This document shows, in pieces, positions 51,443 through 59,470 of a stretch of DNA of 64,000 nucleotides. Positions within the stretch are counted from its first letter, which is position 1, and each line of letters begins with the position of its first letter. The translations under genes were made by a program, and so were the position numbers. The notes below the pieces were generated by a model that did no database searches, was not told where the DNA came from, and worked only from the letters and a program-made list of their open reading frames with translations. This DNA comes from Herbaspirillum aquaticum (GTDB lineage: Bacteria > Pseudomonadota > Gammaproteobacteria > Burkholderiales > Burkholderiaceae_D): positions 124,001 through 188,000 of the forward strand of contig NZ_NJGV01000013.1 of assembly GCF_002213425.1 (NCBI RefSeq), written 5' to 3'.

Positions 51443-52237
51443 ATGAACAAGAACGGACCGATTGCATTGTGCTTCAATGCGCTGGTGATCCTCTTCACGC
51501 TGGCCCCGATCCTGGTGGTGTGCGTGATCGCCTTCACCCCCGAAAACACCCTGACCATGAACGGGCCGGAATTCTCGCTGCGCTGGTTCAAGGCGGTGTT
51601 TGAATTCCCCGATTTCGTGAGCTCCTTCTGGAACAGCCTCTGGCTGGCCCTGGCCGCGGCCACCATCTCCACGGCGCTGGCCATTCCGGCGGCCATGGCG
51701 CTGGTGCGCTATCCGCATCGCTGGTCCGGTGCCTTGCAGGGCCTGTTCCTGTCGCCGCTGATCATTCCGCACCTGGTGCTGGGCGTGGCGCTGCTGCGCC
51801 TGTTCTCGGTGGTCGGTGGCGCCGGCAGTTTCGGCTGGCTGGTGCTGGCGCATTCGCTGGTGGTGACGCCTTATACGATGCGCCTGATCATGGCCGCGCT
51901 CATCGGCTTCGACCGCAGCGCCGAGCAGGCCGCCCTGTCGCTGGGCGCCACACGCACCAAGGTATTCCTGCGCATCACGCTGCCGATGATCCTGCCGGGC
52001 ATCACCGGTGGCTGGCTGCTGGCTTTCATCAACAGCTTCGATGAAGTCACCATGTCCATCTTCGTGACTTCGCCCTCGACGGTGACGCTGCCGGTGCGCA
52101 TGTACATGTATGCCACCGAATCCATCGATCCCATGATGGCGGCCGTCTCGGCGCTGATGGTGGGCATCACGGTGGTGGCCATGATCATCCTGGACCGGGT
52201 CTATGGCCTGGACCGCGTACTGGTGGGGCGTTCATGA
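51443..52237 (+). CDS. ABC transporter permease, PotC type
   Basis: A 264-residue permease with six membrane segments; the first is LCFNALVILFTLAPILVVCV. The EAA loop is ALSLGATRTKVFLRITLPMI. It begins 3 bases after the partner permease and ends overlapping the ferredoxin-like gene by ATGA. PotC-type permeases usually follow PotB-type ones, as here. Confidence 0.93.
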   Translation: MNKNGPIALCFNALVILFTLAPILVVCVIAFTPENTLTMNGPEFSLRWFKAVFEFPDFVSSFWNSLWLALAAATISTALAIPAAMALVRYPHRWSGALQGLFLSPLIIPHLVLGVALLRLFSVVGGAGSFGWLVLAHSLVVTPYTMRLIMAALIGFDRSAEQAALSLGATRTKVFLRITLPMILPGITGGWLLAFINSFDEVTMSIFVTSPSTVTLPVRMYMYATESIDPMMAAVSALMVGITVVAMIILDRVYGLDRVLVGRS

Positions 52238-52548
52238 ATCACACCCCTGCTCCTGCACAGGCCCAGCTGGTGCGGCTGGCCGAAGGCGATCGCGCTGCGG
52301 TCAGCTTCATCCTGGACGGCCGTCCGGTCACGGCGCTGGAAGGCGATACGGTACTGACCGCCGTGCTGATCAACACCGCCAGCCTGCGCCGCAATGAATT
52401 CAGCGGCCAGCCGCGTGCCGGTTTCTGCATGATGGGTGCCTGCCAGGATTGCTGGATCGCCACCGAAAGCGGCGAGCGCCTGCGTGCCTGCTCCACCTTC
52501 ATCCGTGCCGGCATGCAATTGCGCAGCGGCCAGGAGGAACCCGCATGA
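52234..52548 (+). CDS. (2Fe-2S)-binding subunit, HcnA/opine oxidase-like
   Basis: A 104-residue small iron-sulfur subunit. The Cys ligands are in GFCMMGACQDCW and RACSTF, the pattern of HcnA, SoxD-like and opine-oxidase small subunits. The N-terminal half (VSFILDGRPVTALEGDTVLT) has the ferredoxin-like beta fold. It lies directly before an FAD/NAD oxidoreductase and an FAD amine oxidase, the same set as in hcnABC and ooxAB operons, and overlaps both neighbours by ATGA. Confidence 0.88.
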   Translation: MNHTPAPAQAQLVRLAEGDRAAVSFILDGRPVTALEGDTVLTAVLINTASLRRNEFSGQPRAGFCMMGACQDCWIATESGERLRACSTFIRAGMQLRSGQEEPA

Positions 52549-53996
52549 CGCGCGCAGCTCCCGTCATCGTCGGTGCCGGCCCGGCCGGTGTGCGTGCGGC
52601 GCAGACGCTGCTGGCCCACGGCGTGCGGCCCATCGTCATCGATGAAGCGGCGCAGGCTGGCGGCCAGATCTATCGCCAGCCGCCGCGCGGATTCCTGCGC
52701 AGCCGCAAGACGCTCTATGGTTTCGAAGCCAGCCGTGCGCAATCGGTGCACAGCACCTTCCATGCGCTGCGCGAGGCCATCGACTATCGCCCCAACACCC
52801 TGGTCTGGAATGCCCAGCCGGGTTTGCTCGACCTGATGGATGGCAGCGCGCAATCCGCGTCCACGCTGGCCTGGGAAGACATCATCGTGGCCACCGGTGC
52901 GACTGATCGCGTACTGCCTTTCCCCGGCTGGACCACGCCGGGCGTCTACACGCTGGGCGGCTCGCAGGTCGCGCTCAAGTTCCAGGGCTGCGCCATCGGA
53001 CGCTCGGTGGTGTTGGCCGGCAATGGTCCGCTGCTCTATCTGGTGGCCTATCAATATGCCAAGGCCGGTGCGCGGGTGGCGGCAGTACTCGACAGCAGCA
53101 GCCTGGCCGACCGCATCGCGGCATTGCCCGCCATGCTGGGCCAGCCGGCCCTGCTGGCCAAGGGCATCTACTACCTCGCCTGGCTCAAGCTGCACGGCGT
53201 GCCGGTGCATTCGCACGCGCGGGTGTTGCGTGTGGAAGGCGATACCCGTGTGCAGGCGCTGGTCTGGCGTCGCGAGAACCTGGCAGGGGCGGGTGGCAGG
53301 GCGGGGCCCGAGCAGCGCATTGCATGCGATGCCGTCGGCTTCGGTTATGCACTGCGTTCTGAAACGCAACTGGCTGATCTGCTGGGTTGCCGTTTCCAGT
53401 TCGATGGCCTGCAGCGCGCGCACCTGCCGGTGCGCGACAAGAGCACCCGCAGCAGCGTGCCGGGCGTCTATCTCGCCGGCGACGGTGCCGGCATCATGGG
53501 GGCCGATGCCGCCGAGCTGGCCGGTGAACGCGCCGCGCTGGCCTTGCTGCAGGATCGCGGCATCGCCGTCGATGCGGCCCGCGTGGCGCAGATCGAAGCC
53601 GAGCTGGCGCGCATCGGCGCTTTCCGGCTCGGACTGGAGCGCGCTTTCCCCTTCCCCGAACGCTGGGCGGCGACCGCTCCGGACGACTTGGTGATCTGCC
53701 GCTGCGAGAATATCCACGCCGGTGAATTGCGCGCTGCCGTGCGCGAGAAAGGCGCAGCGGAAATGAACCGGCTCAAGGCGCTCACGCGCGTTGGCATGGG
53801 CCGTTGCCAGGGTCGCATGTGTGGCGCAGCGGCCGCCGAAATCCTGGCGCATGCCGCCGGGCTGCCGGTGCAGGAAGTGGGTCGCCTGCGCGGCCAGGCT
53901 CCGATCAAGCCGATTCCATTGGGCATGCATGTGCCCCAGCCCGAGCCGGTGTCGGCGCGCGTGATCGCGCTGCATGCGCAGGAGGATGCCTCATGA
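52545..53996 (+). CDS. FAD/NAD(P)-dependent oxidoreductase, HcnB/OoxA-like
   Basis: A 483-residue flavoprotein. The N-terminal FAD loop is PVIVGAGPAGVRAAQTLL (residues 6-23), a second dinucleotide loop is SVVLAGNGPLLYLVAYQYA, and GVYLAGDGAGIMGADAAEL binds flavin near residue 310. The C-terminus carries a BFD-like [2Fe-2S] domain with DLVICRCENIHAGEL and GMGRCQGRMCG. Opine oxidase A subunits and HcnB share this layout. ATG 52545 is chosen over the upstream open frame inside the small subunit gene. Confidence 0.9.
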   Translation: MTRAAPVIVGAGPAGVRAAQTLLAHGVRPIVIDEAAQAGGQIYRQPPRGFLRSRKTLYGFEASRAQSVHSTFHALREAIDYRPNTLVWNAQPGLLDLMDGSAQSASTLAWEDIIVATGATDRVLPFPGWTTPGVYTLGGSQVALKFQGCAIGRSVVLAGNGPLLYLVAYQYAKAGARVAAVLDSSSLADRIAALPAMLGQPALLAKGIYYLAWLKLHGVPVHSHARVLRVEGDTRVQALVWRRENLAGAGGRAGPEQRIACDAVGFGYALRSETQLADLLGCRFQFDGLQRAHLPVRDKSTRSSVPGVYLAGDGAGIMGADAAELAGERAALALLQDRGIAVDAARVAQIEAELARIGAFRLGLERAFPFPERWAATAPDDLVICRCENIHAGELRAAVREKGAAEMNRLKALTRVGMGRCQGRMCGAAAAEILAHAAGLPVQEVGRLRGQAPIKPIPLGMHVPQPEPVSARVIALHAQEDAS

Positions 53997-55165
53997 AGAG
54001 CCTCAACACCGAAGTCCTCATCATCGGCGGCGGCATCGTCGGTACCTCCGCTGCCCTGGTGCTGGCCAAGGCCGGACGCCGCGTGACCCTGCTGGAACGC
54101 GACCTGTGCGGTGCACGTTCCAGCGGCATCAACTATGGCGGCGTGCGTCGCCAGGGGCGGCCCGAAGTGCAACTGCCGCTGTCGCAGCGGGCCCATGAGA
54201 TCTGGGGCGATCTGCAGTCACTGATCGGCACCACCGGCGAATACGAACGCAGCGGCCACTTCAAGCTGGCCCGCAGCGAGGCCGACATGCAGTCGCTCAT
54301 CGCCTATGCCGAACTGAGCCGCCCCTATGGCCTGGGGATCGAACTCATCAGCGGCGAACGCCTGCGCCAGCAATGTCCCTGGCTGGGGGGCGCGGCGGTC
54401 GGCGGCTCGCTGTGTCCGGAAGATGGCCAGGCCAATCCGCGCCTGGTCTCGCCGGCCTTTGCGCGTGCGGCCGCAGCGGCGGGCGCTACCCTCATCGAAC
54501 GCTGCGAAGTCCTCCAGGTAGGCCACGATGGCCGCGACTTCGTGGCCGAAGCGCGGCAGGGTAGCGACACCTTGCAAGTGCGCGCGGAAGTGCTCATCAA
54601 TTGCGCCGGTGCCTGGGCCAATCGGGTGGCGCAATCCTTTGGCGAGACCGTGCCCCTGACCAGCGGCCATCCCAGCATGGTGGTGACCGAACCGATTGCC
54701 CACTTCCTGCCCTGGAGCCTGGGCGTGGAGGGTGGCTCCATCTATTGCCGCCAGGTGGCACGCGGCAACGTGGTGCTGGGCGGCGGTCGCGGCTATGAGC
54801 AGGATGAACTGCGCGCCCGCGCCTCGCACGATTCCATCCTCGGGCTGCTGCCGCAGGCGGCGGCCTTGCTGCCGGCGCTGCGCCATGTCCACATCATCCG
54901 CAGCTGGAGCGGTGTGGAAGGCTACCTGCCGGACCAGCATCCGGTGATCGGCCCCAGCACCACGCAGATGGGCCTGCTGCATGGATTCGGGTTCTGCGGA
55001 GCCGGATTCCAGATCGGACCGGCCGCCGGTGAGGCGCTGGCCGAGCTGGTGCTGCACGGCCGCAGCACCATTGCGCTGGATGCTTTCTCGATTGGCCGCT
55101 TCCTGCCGCCACGTTCTGATGCTGTCGACCTGTTGTCCTCCCACCCTGAAAGGAAGATCTCATGA
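53993..55165 (+). CDS. FAD-dependent amine/amino acid oxidase, HcnC/OoxB-like
   Basis: A 390-residue DAO-family flavoenzyme, the likely catalytic subunit. The FAD loop is EVLIIGGGIVGTSAALVLAK (residues 7-26), with SSGINYGGVRRQGRPEVQLP next to it, which is typical of HcnC and opine oxidase B. The end GFGFCGAGFQIGPAAGEALA contacts flavin. It should oxidise the C-N bond of an N-substituted amino acid or glycine-like amine. ATG 53993 overlaps the previous stop by ATGA; its own stop overlaps the binding protein gene. Confidence 0.9.
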   Translation: MKSLNTEVLIIGGGIVGTSAALVLAKAGRRVTLLERDLCGARSSGINYGGVRRQGRPEVQLPLSQRAHEIWGDLQSLIGTTGEYERSGHFKLARSEADMQSLIAYAELSRPYGLGIELISGERLRQQCPWLGGAAVGGSLCPEDGQANPRLVSPAFARAAAAAGATLIERCEVLQVGHDGRDFVAEARQGSDTLQVRAEVLINCAGAWANRVAQSFGETVPLTSGHPSMVVTEPIAHFLPWSLGVEGGSIYCRQVARGNVVLGGGRGYEQDELRARASHDSILGLLPQAAALLPALRHVHIIRSWSGVEGYLPDQHPVIGPSTTQMGLLHGFGFCGAGFQIGPAAGEALAELVLHGRSTIALDAFSIGRFLPPRSDAVDLLSSHPERKIS

Positions 55166-56205
55166 TGTCGCTTTCCCGCACCGCTGCCCTCGGACTGTTG
55201 CTGGCCGCTACCGCCACCCAGGTGCAGGCGCAGACCCGCACGCTGTACGTCGGCATGAATGGCGGCAACATGGAGAAGACCTTCTCCCAGGCGGTGTTCG
55301 GCCCCTTCGAGCAGAAGTACAACGTCAAGATCGCCGTGGTGCCCGGCGGCTCGGCCGACATCCTGGCCAAGGCCCAGGCCGCCAAGGACAAGCCGCAGAT
55401 GCACCTGATGTTCCTGGACGATGGCGTGATGTATCGCGCCGTCGGCATGGGCCTGTGCGAGAAGCAGAAGCCCAATCCCAACCTGGCCACCCTGCTGCCG
55501 GTGGCGCACATCAAGGATGACCTGGCCACGGGCGTGACCATCAGCGTCACCGGGCTGGCTTACAACACCAAGGTCTATGCCGAGAAGGGCTGGGCACCGC
55601 CGACCTCGTGGCTGGACCTGGCGGACCCCAAGCTCAAGGGGCGCGTGGTGTTCCAGTCGCTGCCTTCATCCACCTTCGGCCTGCACGCCTTCCTCGCCTT
55701 CAACCAGATCAAGGGCGGCACCGACGCCAATGTCGATCCCGGCTTCAAGGCCTGGCCCTCGACCATCGGGCCCAATGTGCTGGAGTACATCTCCAACTCG
55801 GCCAAGATTTCCGAGATGGCACAGACCGGCGAAGCCGCCCTGTTCCCGTATACGCCCACGCAATCCACGCTGTTGAAGAGCAAGGGTGTGCCCGTGGAAT
55901 ACGTGCAGCCCAAGGAAGGCGCCATCGTGCTGATGGTGGCGCAGTGCGTGATCGCCAACAACACCGAGCCGCAACTGGCCCAGGAACTGGCGGCCTATCT
56001 GCTCTCGCCGCAGGCGCAAGCCCTGGCGCTGGAGAACGGCAACTACAACCCCACCAATACCAAGGTCCAGGTCAGCGGCACGGCCGCGGCCGAGCAGGCG
56101 CGCATGAATGGCTTCGTCAAGGCCGCGCGGGCGGTGGACTGGGATGAGATCAACAAGAATCGCGCCGTGTGGAATACCCGCTGGAGCCGCACCATCGAGC
56201 GCTGA
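55162..56205 (+). CDS. ABC transporter substrate-binding protein, PotD/spermidine-like
   Basis: A 347-residue periplasmic binding protein. The signal peptide runs to about residue 24 (LGLLLAATATQVQAQ). The mature protein belongs to the extracellular solute-binding family used by polyamine and ferric importers (LYVGMNGGNMEKTFSQAVFG; IAVVPGGSADILAKAQAAK; FPYTPTQSTLL). It captures the substrate for the two permeases encoded upstream. The family alone does not reveal the ligand. It is the last gene of the operon; a terminator follows about 77 bases later. Confidence 0.92.
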   Translation: MMSLSRTAALGLLLAATATQVQAQTRTLYVGMNGGNMEKTFSQAVFGPFEQKYNVKIAVVPGGSADILAKAQAAKDKPQMHLMFLDDGVMYRAVGMGLCEKQKPNPNLATLLPVAHIKDDLATGVTISVTGLAYNTKVYAEKGWAPPTSWLDLADPKLKGRVVFQSLPSSTFGLHAFLAFNQIKGGTDANVDPGFKAWPSTIGPNVLEYISNSAKISEMAQTGEAALFPYTPTQSTLLKSKGVPVEYVQPKEGAIVLMVAQCVIANNTEPQLAQELAAYLLSPQAQALALENGNYNPTNTKVQVSGTAAAEQARMNGFVKAARAVDWDEINKNRAVWNTRWSRTIER

Positions 56206-56281
56206 GCAATGCCGCTGCACGGCTTGCAGCGCTGGATGCGTCAATGATTTAGCTGGCTTTGCAGAACCTCTGGTAGTTTTT

Positions 56282-56309
56282 GCGCCACCTTTGCGGTGGC
56301 GTTTTTTTT
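56282..56309 (+). terminator. intrinsic terminator of the ABC/oxidase operon
   Basis: CGCCACC (56283-56289) pairs with GGTGGCG (56295-56301) around TTTGC, followed by TTTTTTTT. Confidence 0.92.
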
Positions 56310-56713
56310 GCGCTGAAGGCGTGCGGTGCCGTTTTTTGTTTATCTGTGGCATCGATGAATCGATATCGATTGTGCAATGGGGCAGATAAGCCACAGCAGG
56401 CTGCGCTCTGGGCTGCATTGGCGGGAGGGGCAAAAATCGCGTATAATGCATGGATCGCTCAAGAACCGAGCGGAAATCCTGATCCCCACGCGCCTTGTCG
56501 TACCAGCACCCTGCAATCCGCGTGATTCGCATCTTCATCCGCTTCCCCGAGTAAAGACACTGCGCTGCCGGTCTCGCCGCCAGCGGGTGCAACTGTCCTC
56601 CGACCTTAACGCTCCCGGCCTCCCTTGGCGTGGCCAGTCGTCAAAGCCAGAGATTGCAAATCCCCGAGCCCTTCCTCCGTCGAGGTCGCGCGCTCACGCA
56701 CAAGAAAGAGAAA
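56310..56713 (+). other. infA promoter and long leader
   Basis: No gene is seen in these 404 bases. The promoter at 56418-56447 would start transcription near 56454, leaving a leader of about 260 bases before infA. The leader has no obvious known riboswitch. Confidence 0.45.
56418..56447 (+). promoter_or_regulatory. infA: promoter for infA
   Basis: TTGGCG (56418-56423) and TATAAT (56442-56447) are separated by 18 bases. The -10 is a perfect consensus match. Confidence 0.7.
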
Positions 56714-56977
56714 ATGGCAAAAGAAGAACTGATCGAAATGCAAGGACAAGTCTCCGAAGTCCTCCCCGACTCCCGTTTCCGGGTGGCGCTGGACAACGGC
56801 CATTCGCTGATCGCCTATACGGCCGGTCGCATGAAGAAGAATTTCATCAAGATCCTGGCGGGCGACAAGGTCACGCTGGAACTGTCTCCCTACGACCTGA
56901 ACAAGGGTCGCATCATCTTCCGTCACCTGGAACAGCGCGGCCCCAGCGGCCCCCGTCCGGGTTTCCGCCGCCGCTGA
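56714..56977 (+). CDS. infA: translation initiation factor IF-1
   Basis: An 87-residue IF-1, the small OB-fold factor that fills the ribosomal A site during initiation. The family core is [40 protein letters not shown] and [20 protein letters not shown]. It is longer than the common 72 residues by a basic Gly/Pro/Arg tail ([13 protein letters not shown]), a form seen in the second infA copy of many Burkholderiales; the other copy would lie in the ribosomal protein operon. ATG 56714 follows AAGAAAGAGAAA. Confidence 0.95.
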   Translation: MAKEELIEMQGQVSEVLPDSRFRVALDNGHSLIAYTAGRMKKNFIKILAGDKVTLELSPYDLNKGRIIFRHLEQRGPSGPRPGFRRR

Positions 56978-57095
56978 GAACGCGCGGCGCGCCCTCCCAC
57001 GCCTGCGGGCGTGGTGCGCCGCCTGCCATCTCGCGGCCGCCCGCCTGCGGCGACGGCCTGTGCTCACATGATCGGTTTTGCGAAAGAAAAACAAT

Positions 57096-57353
57096 ATGCA
57101 AGCTCCGGTCACTCATCGGGAGCAGTACAAGGGCTTTCACATTTCGCTGCGCTGTCATGGCGCGAGTGGTCTGTGGGAGGTTGCCGAAGTTCATATCGCC
57201 GACAGCAGCGGGCTGGAGCCGCCCTTGTTTCCGCGCCGACGTCTGCCTGGCCGGTTTGATAGCGCGGCGCTGGCCGTCGAGCGCGGCATGGGCTGGGCGC
57301 GGGCGGTGATCGACAATCTTGATCCGACGCTGGATGGGGATTGGGGCAGCTAA
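57096..57353 (+). CDS. small hypothetical protein
   Basis: An 85-residue soluble protein that I do not recognise. It has an alternating strand-like start (QYKGFHISLRCHG, GLWEVAEVHIAD) and a C-terminal helix (AALAVERGMGWARAVIDNL), a layout common in small conserved proteins of Burkholderiales. GC content and codon use match the core genome. The start ATG 57096 follows GAAAGAAAAACA. It is followed by two terminators before the tRNA remnant. Confidence 0.65.
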   Translation: MQAPVTHREQYKGFHISLRCHGASGLWEVAEVHIADSSGLEPPLFPRRRLPGRFDSAALAVERGMGWARAVIDNLDPTLDGDWGS

Positions 57354-57472
57354 GTCGCGCCGCCGCATGGAGAAGGCCCCGGTTTGGCGGGAAATGGAAC
57401 TTGAATGAAGCTTGCGGAAGAGGCCCGCCAGGAAACTGGCTGAGCGGGCAGGTCCGGAGATCGATGTGAATG

Positions 57473-57512
57473 AAAAGGCGGAATGCGCGACATCGCGGAT
57501 TCCGCCTTTTTG
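57473..57512 (+). terminator. intrinsic terminator
   Basis: AAAAGGCGGAAT (57473-57484) pairs with ATTCCGCCTTTT (57499-57510), and the inner bases GCGA/TCGC extend the stem. A T-run follows. It probably serves the small gene at 57096. Confidence 0.9.
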
Positions 57513-57544
57513 TTGGGTGGTGGCCGGAAATGCAATCCGGAAAT

Positions 57545-57576
57545 AAAAAAGCCCAGCATCGCTGCTGGGCTTTTTT
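57545..57576 (-). terminator. terminator downstream of the tRNA-Pro 3' half
   Basis: GCCCAGC (57551-57557) pairs with GCTGGGC (57564-57570), flanked by an A-run and a T-run, so it works in both directions. On the minus strand it lies 24 bases after the CCA end of the tRNA remnant and is probably the original tRNA-Pro terminator. Confidence 0.88.
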
Positions 57577-57599
57577 GTCCTTGATCTACAAGGTAATTC

Positions 57600-57644
57600 T
57601 GGTCGGGGTGAGAGGATTCGAACCTCCGGCCTCTACGTCCCGAA
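57600..57644 (-). tRNA. 3' half of tRNA-Pro(CGG), probable attachment site
   Basis: Read on the minus strand, the sequence starts with the anticodon loop TTCGGGA (57644-57638, anticodon CGG), then the stem side CGTAG, the variable loop, the T-arm with TTCGAAT, the acceptor strand CACCCCG, A and CCA at 57602-57600. The matching 5' half (acceptor strand CGGGGTG, D-arm and stem CTACG) is absent; AT-richer unrelated DNA begins at 57645. This is the displaced copy left when an element integrates in the 3' half of a tRNA gene. Confidence 0.88.
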
Positions 57645-57701
57645 GAATGCGTACGGTGCAATTGACTGCTTATCTAAAGGGGCTAAGGGCGATAATCAGT
57701 G

Positions 57702-57723
57702 CAGTACTACAGTCAGTACTACA
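57702..57723. repeat. direct repeat next to the attachment site
   Basis: CAGTACTACA occurs at 57702-57711 and 57714-57723, separated by two bases. It lies 57 bases inside the element from the tRNA break, a position typical of arm-type integrase or excisionase sites. Confidence 0.55.
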
Positions 57724-57768
57724 CAGCTGCATGTGCGAAAAAACAAAGGTTTCGATGCGCCGGAAGTG

Positions 57769-58137
57769 CTAGTTTTTCGGGCGCTTCTCTACCAATTTCT
57801 CCACCCACGCATTGAGCTGGTTCAGCAGAAAGATGCGATCTGCCTCGTTCAGGCTATCAATTTTCCCTGCTATCGAATCGACTACCGTGGCAGATCGCGT
57901 AGAGGCCCCATCAAACAGCTGGGAAAGCGGAATGCTCAGTTCGTCTGCAAGGGCTTCTAAGGTGGCTAGTCCTGGCGCAACCACACCGCGCTCGATACGT
58001 GAGAGCGACACCGTATCTATACCTAGCTTCTCCGCCACTTCTGCCTGAGTTCTCCGTTGGGTCTTTCTGGCATCCGCTGCGTTCTTGCCAATCCGTTGAG
58101 CAATAGTAGTCGTCATTCCTATGGGCGTAATTTGCAT
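57769..58137 (-). CDS. XRE-family phage-like repressor
   Basis: A 122-residue regulator with an N-terminal Cro/C1 helix-turn-helix (QRRTQAEVAEKLGIDTVSLS, about residues 28-47; then RIERGVVAPGLATLEALADE) and a helical C-terminus (LNEADRIFLLNQLNAWVEKL) likely used for dimerisation. ATG 58137 gives the longest form; ATG 58116 (MTTTIAQR) is directly behind TAGGA and is an equally good start. It is the first gene inside the element and probably controls its maintenance or excision genes. Confidence 0.85.
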   Translation of the reverse strand: MQITPIGMTTTIAQRIGKNAADARKTQRRTQAEVAEKLGIDTVSLSRIERGVVAPGLATLEALADELSIPLSQLFDGASTRSATVVDSIAGKIDSLNEADRIFLLNQLNAWVEKLVEKRPKN

Positions 58138-58202
58138 AGTGCAGGCGACTTATGTTGTTCTATTCCTTCCCTTTGTGTAATATCCGAATGTGTTCTCTAT
58201 AG

Positions 58203-58222
58203 GCAAATTGCGCTAAGTTTGC
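58203..58222. promoter_or_regulatory. candidate operator upstream of the XRE gene
   Basis: GCAAA (58203-58207) and TTTGC (58218-58222) form an inverted repeat 66 bases before the XRE start, in a region rich in A and T. Its link with the XRE protein is a guess. Confidence 0.3.
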
Positions 58223-58296
58223 GCTCCGTTCTTCTAGTTTGAAAGGGGCAATCGGAAACTATCCGGGGGTACGTTCGAATGAAGTCAAAAGGCATA

Positions 58297-58659
58297 TCAA
58301 CCAGAACGCGTTTTTCCCGCTGCTTTTACCAGGCACTGGGACACTTTGGTTAGATGAATTTGTGCTGCCTCGGTCAGGTTGATCTGCTTACGTCTGCCAT
58401 CCTCTGTCTCGGACATCGAAATCCATCCTTTCGCGACAAGGGATTTCAGTCGATGATGTACTGTGACCGGAGAGCCCAACGAGGTAATACTTGTTACATC
58501 AGTGACCGAAAGTGCTTCATCGGCATGAAGTGCTTTGGTAATGTGTCCAAATATTTTTTCCTCGAGCGGATCTAGTGTCGGAAGATCCCTTATGGAGTCT
58601 ATGAGTTCAAGAAAACGCACGTAAATGTCGATGTGCTTTTTCCTTTTGTTAGAGCTCAT
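58297..58659 (-). CDS. winged-helix (MarR-like) regulator
   Basis: A 120-residue regulator with a winged helix-turn-helix. The recognition region is VTDVTSITSLGSPVTVHHRL (about residues 52-71), and the wing is KGWISMSETEDGRRKQINLT. The N-terminus (HIDIYVRFLELIDSIRDLPT) is helical as in MarR-type dimers. It diverges from a membrane protein gene with a 64-base gap containing an inverted repeat, so it probably regulates that gene and itself. GC content is low compared with the core genes. Confidence 0.8.
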   Translation of the reverse strand: MSSNKRKKHIDIYVRFLELIDSIRDLPTLDPLEEKIFGHITKALHADEALSVTDVTSITSLGSPVTVHHRLKSLVAKGWISMSETEDGRRKQINLTEAAQIHLTKVSQCLVKAAGKTRSG

Positions 58660-58689
58660 AATGTATTCCCATCAGATTAACGATACATT
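58660..58689. promoter_or_regulatory. inverted repeat in the divergent promoter
   Basis: AATGTAT (58660-58666) and ATACATT (58683-58689) are exact inverted copies separated by 16 bases. They lie between the divergent winged-helix regulator and membrane protein genes. Confidence 0.55.
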
Positions 58690-58723
58690 TTACCGCTGGA
58701 GCATCTGAGGCTCCACCATCGAA

Positions 58724-59287
58724 ATGAATATTGGAAGAATCAGCCATTTCTGGGGGGCAGCTTTATTGTCGGCCGTAGTTTTCTTGTTGACGCTGCTTAT
58801 AAACGAGATTGTGTTCCCTAATCTGGCCTTCATTGCCGGGGTAAATTGGATCTACTTGCCTGCCGGTGTGAGGTTGCTATGCACGCTGTTGTTCGCAGAG
58901 GCAGGCGCTACAGGCTTGCTTTTAGCGTCGTGGATAGCGTGCTTCCTGTATTTCTTTCCCAACGATGTCCTCCGATCGCTAGTCGGCGGGCTCATTGCAG
59001 CGTTGGCACCCTATACCTCGTACTTATTCATAGAGCGCAAATATGGCTTAGGTACTTCCTTGCGGGAGCTATCTGGCAAGCGACTACTAGTTGCTGCAGT
59101 GCTTTATGCATTCATCGGCAGCTCTCTACATCACATATGGTTTTGGTTGAGTAGTGATCCTAGTGCGACTTGGGCAAGCTGGGGGGTGATGTTTCTTGGA
59201 GATCTCAGTGGCACGCTGATTGTTCTATATGTTTGCAGAATAACGATTGTCTCCATAAAGCGGAAGTCCAGCTTGTTAGGCAAATAG
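58724..59287 (+). CDS. integral membrane protein, MASE1-like
   Basis: A 187-residue protein with five or six membrane segments (LLSAVVFLLTLLINEIVF; GLLLASWIACFLYFF; SLVGGLIAALAPYTSYLFIE; LLVAAVLYAFIGSSL; WGVMFLGDLSGTLIVLYVC). The segment NWIYLPAGVRLLCTLLFAE resembles the LPAG block of MASE1-type sensor domains, but no output domain follows. It may be a stand-alone sensor or simply an unknown membrane protein. It pairs with the divergent winged-helix gene and ends at a strong terminator. Confidence 0.7.
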   Translation: MNIGRISHFWGAALLSAVVFLLTLLINEIVFPNLAFIAGVNWIYLPAGVRLLCTLLFAEAGATGLLLASWIACFLYFFPNDVLRSLVGGLIAALAPYTSYLFIERKYGLGTSLRELSGKRLLVAAVLYAFIGSSLHHIWFWLSSDPSATWASWGVMFLGDLSGTLIVLYVCRITIVSIKRKSSLLGK

Positions 59288-59313
59288 CAGGGCCAAATCC
59301 TAGAATGGGATCC

Positions 59314-59347
59314 AGCACTAAGTACGAACTTAGTGCTTTATTTTTTC
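59314..59347 (+). terminator. intrinsic terminator after the membrane protein gene
   Basis: AGCACTAAGT (59314-59323) pairs perfectly with ACTTAGTGCT (59328-59337) around ACGA, followed by a run of T. Confidence 0.92.
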
Positions 59348-59470
59348 TCAATTACATATAGAATTTAAATTTAATTGCTACATGCAAATGATGTCTATTT
59401 TGACATGAGGAGTAAATCAATAGTTCTTAATTAGCAAGCTTATGACATTAACCGCAGACAAGGGGGAAAT

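Noticed and set aside
52203-55165. Hydrogen cyanide synthase operon hcnABC
   Set aside because: The three oxidase subunits look alike, but here they are embedded in a transporter operon with an IclR regulator, as in opine catabolism. The set alone cannot prove cyanide production.
57470-57772. A 100-residue plus-strand frame across the tRNA remnant
   Set aside because: It starts in a terminator hairpin and translates the complement of the tRNA-Pro remnant, so it is not a gene.
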